From positions 1-64,000 of the forward strand of contig BDDD01005168.1 in NCBI GenBank assembly GCA_001972305.1: a DNA stretch of 64,000 nt, given 5' to 3'. Below, piece by piece: positions 33,815 through 43,665 of the stretch (positions are counted from its first letter, which is position 1; each line of letters starts with the position of its first letter). The position numbers and the translations under genes were made by a program. Source of the DNA: Cephalotus follicularis (lineage: Eukaryota; Streptophyta; Magnoliopsida; Oxalidales; Cephalotaceae). Under the pieces are notes generated by a model, which searched no databases, was not told the DNA's origin, and was given only the letters and a program-made list of their open reading frames with translations.

Positions 33815-34800
33815 GCCCATGTGGTGATTAAAGAGAGAGAAAACATGTTTATTAATTTGCTTAATGGCTAAGTAAAGACTTTACTTGGTGGCCAAGTAAT
33901 TAAAAAAATATAAGGCATATATCTTATAAAAAACGCACACCACACATTTTTCTTCTCTCTGTCCAAGAAACCCACGGGATGCTCTCTCTCTCTTTCTCTC
34001 TTCCTTCTCTTGCCTTCTTTCTTCTCTTCTTGAAGAAGAAAATATGTGAGCTTGGTGCTCATGAAGAGTGAAGAACAAATCAATCTCCTCTCACCCTCCA
34101 TGATCACAATAGGTGGAGAGTCTTTGCACCTTGCATCCAATCTTTATCTCTGGTGATTTTAGTATAGGATTTAAACACTTTGGCCTCCATCATTTCCACA
34201 TGTTTATGGCAACATGTTCATGGATAAAATTGGAGGAGATGGATGCTTGGATCAAAGTGTAGAGGGAGCACTTGAAGGAAGGAGTGGAAGACCATGGGTA
34301 ATGATTTCTAATCCTTCTAGTTTAGGATTTGTATATATGTGTATTGTGGCATGGGTATTTCGGGTTTGGGCTAGGGTTTATATACCCTATCCAATCCCTT
34401 ATGTTTCCTTTAGGAAACCCTAGAAATCCCTAAGGGTGTTTCATACCTAGGGTTCGGATTTTGGAGGTTGCGATCTAAGAGTTTTGTGTGTTACCCTAGT
34501 CCATGTAATTGAGTGTGTATGATGCGTTAGTGAATTCCCATCCCTCCATGGCCGAAACCTAGATGGTTTGAATGTTAATATTTTTCATTTGAAAGTTTAA
34601 TTAGTGATCCAAAAGCCTATTGGGATAATTATGGGTCTAGGGTTTTATAATGTCTCATTGACTGGAGACTAGTTAGATGAATTTTTTTTAAATGCGACCC
34701 TAAATTGTTCCAATCAATTTCTTCCGCATAGAACCATTTTACCGGATATTATCATTAAGGCTCATAAAGAAACTCGTGCGATCACTTGAAATGGAGAATT
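33815..34800. other. Unassigned, LTR-like sequence
   Basis: No retroelement domain or long ORF. It has a CT-rich run (33952-34030) followed by AT-rich sequence, in the style of a copia LTR, but I could not fix TG...CA ends. It ends at the truncated 3' side of the Athila element near 34800. Confidence 0.4.
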
Positions 34801-35283
34801 GTAGGAACATCGATCGGCACGTACTTACCTACAAAAATCGAAAAGAAAAAAAAAACATAAGTAAAACAAAACATAAATAAAACAGTGGGTTGCCTCCCAC
34901 TCATCGCTTGCTTTCATGTCGTTAGCTAGACACAGCAGGTGTGGATATCACAAAGGAGTATAGACAGGATCAATCAATTCAACAGACTCAATGATCTGTC
35001 CATCTGTAATTCCATCCACATATGGCTTCAAAAGCTGTCCATTGACTTTAAAAGTGGATCCATTGGTTGGGTTCTTGATTGTCACAGCACCATGAGGGAA
35101 TACTTAACTAACAATAAAGGAGCCATCCCAACGAGATCTAAGTTTACCTGGAAACAAACGTAATTTGGAGTTAAATAGCCAAACTTTCTGATTAGGTTCA
35201 AAAGATTTCATAACAATATACTTATCATGAAAGTCCTTCGTTCTTGCCTTGTAAAGCCGTGCACTCTCATACGCACTATTACG

Positions 35284-36186
35284 TCACTCATCGAGCTCTA
35301 AAAGCTGAAGAGCACGGTTGGAACCAGCTATTTTCATGTCAAAATTGAATTGCCTTATATCCCATAACGCATGATATTTCAACTCAAAAGGTAAATGGCA
35401 AGCTTTCCCAAAAAATAATCGGTATGATGACATGCCAATGGGAGTCTTATATGATGTCCGATAGGCCCACAAAGCATCGTCTAGTCTTAACGACCAATCT
35501 TTCCTATCTGGCCTAACCGTCTTTTCCAATATTCGCTTAATCTCCCTATTGGACACTTCTACTTGCCCACTAGTCTGGGGATGATACGGAGTGGAAATCT
35601 TATGCGTGATTGAGTATTTCATTAAAAGCTCGCCAACATTCCAGTGTTTAAAATGTGAACCACCATCACTGATAATGGCTCTAGGAAAACCAAAACGACT
35701 GAAAATGTGACTTTGCACGAATTTAATCACTACCTTATGATAATTGGTTCTAGTGGCCTGAGCTTCTACCCATTTTGACACATAATCCACCGTAACTAAA
35801 ATATACTCATTACCAAAAGACAACGAAAAAGGTCCCATAAAGTCTATACCCCAAACATCAAATATCTCTACAACTAAATCAGGACTCAAGGGCATCATGT
35901 CTCTACGCGACATATTTCTTACTTTTTGACAATTAAGACATGAGTGGCAAAACTCATAAGCGTCTTTAAACAATGTAGGCCAATAGAAACCACTTTTCAA
36001 AACTTTGGTAGCTCTTTTCTTCCCATTAAAATGTCCTCCACAAGCAAGAGAGTGACAAAAAGTAAGAATATGGTGGAACTCACTCTCCGGAACACAACGA
36101 CGGATAATCTGATCTGAACAGTACCGAAATAATTCAGGATCCTCCCAAATGTAGAACTTAAGCTGAGCGAAAAACCTGTCTTTTTC
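35284..36186 (-). pseudogene. pol: Integrase of the Athila element
   Basis: Readable for 238 residues from 36000. The HHCC finger begins upstream ([12 protein letters not shown] near 36030-36060) and ends FCHSCLNCQ. The DDE core is intact: D in [10 protein letters not shown] in IISDGGSHF and E in QVEVSNREI. The end [20 protein letters not shown] is the Athila-type integrase tail. This is the best-preserved catalytic domain of the element. A different frame gives an overlapping ORF at 35997-36218, which is a shadow. Confidence 0.88.
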
Positions 36187-36753
36187 TTACTTTCCCCACC
36201 CATCAGGAAGCTTCCCAATAGCCAAGTAATTCACAATAATGCTAAACCACAGAGAAGGTTTATGAGAGATTGCAAAAAGATGTTCATCAGGGAATGAATC
36301 TCTAACTAAATTGGTGGATGGGGGAGATTCAACTAATATTCTAGACCAATGGTCAGCTACGATATTCTCAGAACCTTTCTTATCACGGATTTCTAAGTCA
36401 AATTCTTGTAAAAGCAGAATCCATCGAATGAGCCTAGGTTTTGTGTGCATTTTGGAAAGGAGGTGCTTAAGAGTAGCATGATCTGTATACACCACAACCT
36501 TGGATCCTAAAAGATATGATCGAAACTTTTCGAAACCAAACACTACTGCTATTAATTCTTTTTCAGTCATGGTATATTTCGATTGAGCCTCTGAAAAAGT
36601 CTTATTAGTGTAGTAGATAACAACCGGTTTCTTGTCTACCCTTTGTCCTAAAATAGCATCGACTGTATCGTTTGATGCATCGCAAATAATCTCAAAAGGC
36701 AGCGACCAATCCGGGGGCTGAATAATAGGTGCCGTAGATGATAAATCTTTCAA
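36187..36753 (-). pseudogene. pol: RNase H of the Athila element
   Basis: Same frame as integrase and RT. Readable motifs: [20 protein letters not shown] (first D), [19 protein letters not shown] (E) and [15 protein letters not shown] (D), then [15 protein letters not shown] and VADHWSR. 188 residues without a stop, but separated from RT by a stop. Confidence 0.85.
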
Positions 36754-36876
36754 AGTCTGAAAAGACTGAAGACATGCATCATCAAAGACAAATGGTACCT
36801 TCTCAACAAGGAGATTGCATAAGGGTCTGGATATGGTACTAAAATCTTTAATAAATCGCCTGTAAAACCCGGCATG

Positions 36877-37434
36877 TCAAAGAAAAGATCTAACTTGTTG
36901 AATAGAAGAGGGAGGAGGAAGTTTCTGGATTAACTCAACTTTTGCTCTATCAACATCAATCCTACGGGGAGAAACAATGTGTCCAAGTACAATACCTTCT
37001 TGAACCATAAAATGACTTTTCTCCCAACTTAGCACTTGATTCGTCTCTTCACAACGCTTGAGAACTTTTTCCAACTTAAAGAGGCTATCATCAAAAGATG
37101 CTCCAAAGACAGAGAAATCGTCCATAAAAACCTCAAGAAACTCCCCTACCATATCAGATGTGCCATAAGGGCATGTAAATGTGGTTTTCTCTTGGTCTTC
37201 AGGGCACACACTTACTTGGTTATATCCTGAGTAGGAATCTAGAAAGCTAAAGTAACTATTTTCGGCTAGCTTCTCAAGGATCTGATCAATGAATGGAAGT
37301 GGAAAATGATCCTTTCGAGTGACAGAATTAAGTTTTCTATAATCAATGCATACTCGCCAACCAGTTGTTGTACGAGTAGGAATCTTGTCACCTTTTTCAT
37401 TCTCAACTACCGTGATGCTCGACTTCTTTGGCAC
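36877..37434 (-). pseudogene. pol: Reverse transcriptase of the Athila element
   Basis: Motifs: GWRVCIDYRKLNSVTRKDHF, FLDSYSGYNQVSV, DQEKTTFTCPYGT, and the catalytic box VFMDDFSVFG near 37100 (the FMDD form used by Athila elements). The region between the PYGT motif and the catalytic box is shorter than usual, so an internal deletion is likely. Stops lie on both sides. Confidence 0.85.
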
Positions 37435-38055
37435 TACTTGCGTGGGACTAACCTATTTGCTGTCAGAAATTGGGTAAAGAATGCCAGCATCTAACCACTT
37501 CACAATCTCATTCTTGAAAACTTCGTGCATATTTGGATTCAATATTCTTTACGCATCCGTAAAAGGTTTAGCTCCATCTTCACAAAAATTCCGATGCATA
37601 TAGATAGATGGGCTTATGCCTTTCAAACCAGCAACTGCAACTAACCACCCAATGGCTTCTTTGTGATCCTTTAGAACTGCTAATACCTTATCTTCTTAGT
37701 TAGTAGTCAAACTTGAAGCAATAATGACAGGGAGTGTCTCATTTGGCCCCAAGTAAGCATAATTCAAAGAATCGGGTAAAGACTTTCTATCTAAAACAGG
37801 AGGGGATTTTATGGAATTCAGCATTGTTGACTTTGCCAAAGGGGGTAATGGCTCAAATTTATAGGTCCATGGGGAAAGATTCTAAGAACTAGGAAAATCC
37901 ATGAAAGCATTAGTTTCAACAATGTCAGAATCAGTATCACAATCGTCGCCAAAGGAACTCAAGTATTGTTACAAAGAATCATTCAAAAATGTCTCGGGTG
38001 CACACTCGGATACTACCTCATCTATCATATCTAGCGCAAAACAATCCTCCTCACC

Positions 38056-38332
38056 TTAAGGTCCTAGGGCTACATTGAAGATATTTAGTCTCAACTTCTT
38101 ATTACCAAAGGATATGTCCATGGCTCCAGATCGATAATTTATGCAAGCATTTGCTGTAGCCAAGAAAAGACGACATAAGATAATTGATTGTGGTTTCCCA
38201 TTCGTAGGTGTTTCCATATCAAGCACAAGGAAATCCACTAGAAAGTACAGCTCATCTACCTTTACTAAAATGTCCTCAATGAATCCCTTTGGAATTTTTA
38301 AAGATCTATTGACAAGCTGAAGGGTCACCTCG
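38056..38332 (-). pseudogene. pol: Athila protease, C-terminal half
   Basis: Reads VTLQLVNRSLKIPKGFIEDI and on through VDFLVLDM, the second half of the aspartic protease region. Its first half lies at 49885-49960 on the other side of the CACTA element. The 12 residues in front of it in the open frame come from the CACTA end and are not Athila. Confidence 0.85.
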
Positions 38333-38344
38333 CACTTCAAGAAA

Positions 38345-38490
38345 ACAGGGTAACGGCGAGGGCAGTGCAATCCCCTCGTCGTTGGGAGGTTTATTTATTT
38401 ATTTATTTATTTTAAAAACTGGAATGGCAAGGGCCCTCGCCAATTTAAAACACACATCGAGGGCACTTGTTGCCCTCGCCGCACCCTAGG
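38345..38490. repeat. Left subterminal repeats of the CACTA element
   Basis: GGCGAGGG and CCCTCGCC words in both directions (ACGGCGAGGGCAG, GGGCCCTCGCC, TGCCCTCGCCG), with a (TTTA)n run at 38391-38413 between them. Such words are the usual binding sites of the second CACTA protein. Confidence 0.8.
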
Positions 38491-38608
38491 ACTATGCACG
38501 ACACTTTCCTCTTTTTTCTTGTTCTCTTTTCTTTCTCTCTTTTTCTCACTCGCTCTTCCTCCTGCCGCTATTTGCTATCTCTCTCTTCTCACTTCCTCCC
38601 TCACCGCC

Positions 38609-40480
38609 TGTAACGCCCGGAAATTCGATTTCATGTATTATTGTAATCCTCGATGTAGTTTTTACCTTGAATTAATAAAAGGTGAATTTCCTGGTTGATA
38701 TCTTGAATTTAAATTAACTTAGAGCATTTAGAAGTGTGATTCTAAGTATAATTGTGGGAATTTTGGCTTGGACAGCCGACTGGTGCGGTATACCAGCCAA
38801 CTGTTAGGCTGAGGTGTGGGGCAGTCGACTGACTCTAGGAACCAGCCGACTGGTCAACTATCGTGACACTTGGCAACAGACTACCAGGTGAACAGCAGAC
38901 TACCAGGGAAGGGCAGCCGACTGGTTCATGCACTGTTTTTGTGACAAATGGCGAAATCACATGCAAACTGACATGGGAAGAGCATCTTCAGAAGCCATCA
39001 CATGTAATAAAACGTGTTGAGCATGCACCACCATGCCAGGATCTACAAGGATAGAGGGGAAGAGAAAGAGTGACAAGTGTGTGTGCATGCAAGTGATAAT
39101 GGGAGAGAAGGGCTCTTAGTGCCATGCAAAACGGGTTGAGGGAGAAAGGACTGCATAAATGCTCTCTTCCCTTTGTCTCTCTCACCCTGCAACCTGATAA
39201 GAAAAAACCAGAGAAATTGAGAGAGAAGATAGTGAGAAATTGAGAGAGAAGATAGTGAGAATTGAGAGGATACTCCATTGTTAAGCTTGGAGCTCGGATT
39301 GGAGCTATTGGACTGTTCTTGGAGCTACTGGGAGGCTCAAAGATACTGGAAAGGAGACACAAAGAGGTGGACTTCAGATTTCTAACATGAAATCAAAGGT
39401 AGGGGAAATGGTAGAGAGTTCTATGCATGCATTTTGAGTTTAAGAGTAATGATGTCATAAATGAATGGTGTAGTTGTTTGGTTGTGGATTTCTGTAGTAA
39501 TGTTGTGGTTACTGTTAATAAATAACCTGACATGCACACTGAGTTTTGGATGGAGTTTTGAATTGGTTTTCATGCAATACCATATTTGGATTTCATTTGA
39601 ACTACGATGAAAACAGAGAATAATGCATGAATTGAGTTGTGTTTTAGACCAGGATATGACTACTGGTGATATTATGGGGTCTGAATACGTGTGGATAAGT
39701 TTCAATTGCTTGTTGAATGGATTAGAAGTGAATTACTGGTACTGTCCAGCCCAGAACAGCTGACTGTTTAAGTAAAACAGTCGACTACTCAATCATCCAG
39801 CCCACTGTCAACTAAGAACAGTCGACTGTGCATGCGTTTTTGCCCAGAACAGTCGACTGTCGAAGGAAGATAGCCGACTACTGATTACTTATGATGAACC
39901 CGTCAACTGTTGAGGAATAACAGTCGACTGACTCTAGGAAACAGCCGACTGTTATGAGAAAATAGCCGACTGTTACAGCAGAAATTGGACCTTCAGAGAA
40001 GGTGATAGGCCTAGGTTAATTACCAAAAACCCTAGGTGCATTCTGAACATATGTTTGCCCTGCATTTGAACTGTTAATGTACTGTGATTGGTTGTGGTTG
40101 ATTTCTGAATGTATTAACCATCTTGGAAAACTTTCATGATTGTTATAATCATTTTGGGTAAGAAAATGTATATTTGACAAATATAAACTTATATTTTCAA
40201 ATCACTGGGGGAGTATTCCCAAAGACAGAGAAATATATTGTTTTAAGTATTACAACTTATAACAACCTGATAATGGAGTAATATATTTTAAACAAATATA
40301 TTTTGATCAAGTAATCATATATTGTTGCTTGACTTGTACTGTGTAATGCTTGTGATTGTTGATTACTCAGCCGCTGTGCTAGTAACCTGCTGTTGGGTTA
40401 GCGGCCGTGCTAAACAACATACGGAGGACTTGCTCCAAACCGTTCGCAAACGGGATAGGGTAAGAGTGCATGGCGTTGGG
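38609..40480 (+). mobile_element. LTR inserted in the CACTA element, end lost in assembly gap
   Basis: Starts TGTAACGCCCGG. Homologous to the outer LTR at 22351-28927. GTCGAC words at 38774-38925 and 39740-39975 use the CAGTCGACTG dialect. TATA-like CATAAATGCTCTC near 39154 and donor-like CAAAG|GTAGGGG with GT at 39399. The last readable part matches 28078-28275, so about 650 bp of LTR should lie in the gap. Left flank CCGCC (38604-38608) would be the expected target duplication. Confidence 0.75.
38774..39975. repeat. Two GTCGAC-core word clusters (dialect CAGTCGACTG)
   Basis: 38774-38925: CAGCCGACTGG, CAGTCGACTGAC, CAGCCGACTGG. 39740-39975: ACAGTCGACTACT, ACAGTCGACTGTGC, ACAGTCGACTGTCG, ACAGTCGACTGAC, CAGCCGACTGTT. 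The first cluster lies upstream of the TATA-like box and the second downstream of the donor-like site. The homologous LTRs at 22351 and 24269 have the GACGTC dialect at the same two places. Confidence 0.85.
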
Positions 40481-41044
40481 NNNNNNNNNNNNNNNNNNNN
40501 NNNNNNNNNNNNNNNNNNNNNNNNNNNNNNNNNNNNNNNNNNNNNNNNNNNNNNNNNNNNNNNNNNNNNNNNNNNNNNNNNNNNNNNNNNNNNNNNNNNN
40601 NNNNNNNNNNNNNNNNNNNNNNNNNNNNNNNNNNNNNNNNNNNNNNNNNNNNNNNNNNNNNNNNNNNNNNNNNNNNNNNNNNNNNNNNNNNNNNNNNNNN
40701 NNNNNNNNNNNNNNNNNNNNNNNNNNNNNNNNNNNNNNNNNNNNNNNNNNNNNNNNNNNNNNNNNNNNNNNNNNNNNNNNNNNNNNNNNNNNNNNNNNNN
40801 NNNNNNNNNNNNNNNNNNNNNNNNNNNNNNNNNNNNNNNNNNNNNNNNNNNNNNNNNNNNNNNNNNNNNNNNNNNNNNNNNNNNNNNNNNNNNNNNNNNN
40901 NNNNNNNNNNNNNNNNNNNNNNNNNNNNNNNNNNNNNNNNNNNNNNNNNNNNNNNNNNNNNNNNNNNNNNNNNNNNNNNNNNNNNNNNNNNNNNNNNNNN
41001 NNNNNNNNNNNNNNNNNNNNNNNNNNNNNNNNNNNNNNNNNNNN
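40481..41044. other. Assembly gap (564 N)
   Basis: Run of unknown bases. The right side starts in a long (TA)n tract (41066-41100). Open frames across it are artefacts. Confidence 1.
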
Positions 41045-41058
41045 TATATATGTGTCTT

Positions 41059-41102
<44 letters not shown>

Positions 41103-42037
41103 TACATATATAATTTATAATAGTGTATATGTACTTTGTTGTTAAAGAATGGTAAAACAACAAATGGAGGCCCAAAGGATGGCATGAATTGCATGACTTA
41201 AATAAAATCCATCATCCAAAATATTTAATCATAACTGAAGTTTGGTTGTTGGTGTACTCGCCGGCAAACTAACATTTAGGCCATTGTTTCTTCATTGAGA
41301 AGTGTATGAGTTAGTGTATCTCAAAGTGTTATGTTATGCACACATTGTACGTTTCGGTGGCTACGAGTAAGAGTGTTGTAATGTGTTGTTCATATAAGGG
41401 CCATGATGTGGGTGCACGTGCCACTGCAGTTCTGTCAGTGGGGTTATCCACAAAAGAAACTTCAGTTGATGTTAACACTAAGGAATTATATATATATAAT
41501 TTATAATAGTGTATATATATTTTGCTATTTTATGTAATTATATAATCATTACAAACTCGGGAAAACATTACAGTTAACTTTGAATAGGGACCAATGGATG
41601 ACCATTCCATAGTCGATGATAGTTACAACCGGGTCCTATTCCATATGAAGAAGATTGGTCCGCCTATTTAGATTATCTTTCAACAACTGAAACAGCCATG
41701 ACTAAAATATTTCGCATCCAATGCAATTATGGCACTATCACAAAGCTCCCAATCTCATTGATGAGTGCCCTGCTGTAAACAACACTTCAAATAACTTGCT
41801 GTCCAAAAAGGTCAAAATGGAGTATTTCTAAAATCATATGGGAGATATTGATTATAAAGTTCGTATCGCAAAAATATATATACTTGATGTTTTATATAAA
41901 TTATAGTGTATGTATTGTTGTGTACATAAATATATCATATATTATATGTACTGTATACAAAGTTCAATTACCTATTATGATTAAAGTCGAGAGAAACCTT
42001 AGATTCCCATTCATGATTCGTTCAATAGGAGTGAATC
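41045..42037. other. CACTA interior, no recognised gene
   Basis: AT-rich; (TA)n at 41066-41100; a string TTATAATAGTGTATAT occurs near 41115 and 41500. 41580-41830 may hold decayed transposase exon sequence, but no motif can be read with confidence. Confidence 0.4.
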
Positions 42038-43665
42038 ATGAATTGTCCAGTTCGGACAGTTCTCGCATACGTATGTCCATCTTTAATGTGGACGATTATT
42101 GACTTTCCTGCCTACGGAATGCTGTCAGGCTGGAGTACTCATGGTCATTTGGCATGCCTCTACTGCATGGGTCAGACCAAGGGTTTTAGATTGAAGCATA
42201 GTCAGAAATGTTCGTGGTTTGACTATCATCATCAATTGTTTCCCGTTGACCACCAGTTTAGAAGAGACAATAAAAAATTATTGAAACGACGGGTGACCGA
42301 GGTGGGTGTGGAAAGGTTAACGGGTGATGAGGTAGAGGAACAACTCCACGATTTGAATGGAGTTGTGTATGGAAAAGGTGTACCAACTAGTAAGATTCCT
42401 GGATTCGGGAGAGTACACAATTGGACTAAGGAAAGTATCTTTTTCAAACTTCCTTATTGGAGTAAAGTACTAGTCAGACACAAGTTGGACGTCATGCACA
42501 TCGAGAAGAATGTGTTTGAAAATATATTCAACACGGTCATGAATGTGAAGGGAAAATCCAAGGACCACTTACAAGCTTGACTTGATCTGAAAGAGTTGAG
42601 AATAAGACCTAAATTACATGCAGAAGAGGTAGATGGGTGGTTCATATTGCCACTAGCAAAATATTCACTGGACAGTGAACAGCTCAAACAAGTTTGTGAA
42701 TGGATGACAACGATCAGGTTTCCGGATGGATACGCCTCAAACATATGTCGGTGTGTGAATGTCTCAGAGTGTAAGGTTTTGGGATTGAAGAGCCACGATT
42801 TCCAAGTCTTCATGCAGAGGCTTCTTTCGATTGCATTTTCTGAGTTCCTTCCGAGAAATATCATGGTAGTATTGGCCGAGGTCAGTGATTTTTTCTGGAA
42901 TATATGCTCAACATCAAACAGTGCTGCTAAGATGGACTTGCTCCAGAGTAACATTGTGCAAACAGTTTGCAAAATGGAGAAGATATTCCCTCCATCATTT
43001 TTTGATTCAATGGAAAATCATCTCGTCCACCTAGCTCACGAAGCAAAAGTATGTGGGTCGGTTCAGAATACATGGATGTATCCTATTGCGAGGTACAATT
43101 ACTCGTTGTTTCTCTTTTTTAAAATGTTAATCTATTTGTCATGTATTCTAATTACATATTTACTTGCAGAGAGCTATTTGATATAAAGACTATGGTCAAG
43201 AACAAAGCTCGTGTGGAGGGGTCGATCGCCGAGGCATAAATCGTTCGAGAGTTGACAACGTTTTGTTCGTATTATTTTGAGCCTGATGTCCCGACGAGGA
43301 TGAATAGACTCGAGAGAAACTGGGATGGGGGCGCAGTTGCAAGTAACGGATTGCTATCCATATTTACTCATCCCGGAAAAGCAATGGGTAAGACAGAGAG
43401 CAAACATTTGACAGACCAAGAATACGAGACTGCATATTTGTACATCCTTCTGAACTGCGATGAAGTCAGCCCTCTGGTTGAGTAAGTATACATATACGTT
43501 GTACTAAGTTTAAACTCTATTTATACGAATTGTTATCTCACTTATATTCTTTGTTGTAGTGAGTACGAACAACTGGTCACCGAATTAAACCCTAACATTA
43601 CCCCCAAACAAATTGAAGAAGAACGCGATGCACACTTTGTGAAATGGTTTCAAAGCCGTGTAAGT
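42038..43665 (+). pseudogene. TNP2-like CACTA transposase
   Basis: Transposase that cuts and moves CACTA elements. Readable: DFPAYGMLSGWSTHGHLACL near 42100, KLDVMHIEKNVFENIFNTVM near 42510, then after a TGA at 42578 (a CGA-type position) LDLKELRIRPKLH, and the DUF4218-like part PPSFFDSMENHLVHLAHEAK near 42990. Splicing is visible: GT at 43093 and AG at 43169, then ELFDIKTMVKNKARVEGS; GT at 43482 and AG at 43559; the last exon ends at 43659 before a donor GTAAGT (43660-43665). A further stop lies at 43237. The N-terminal part was not found. The solo LTR at 43666 interrupts the next intron. Confidence 0.88.

Noticed and set aside
40322..41175. Long open frames of 216-270 codons on both strands
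   Set aside because: They consist of the N gap plus flanking (TA)n; the open frame is an artefact of unknown bases.
42232..42972. Minus-strand ORFs of 71 and 172 codons
   Set aside because: They lie antisense over the TNP2-like exons, which carry the recognisable motifs; they are shadows.
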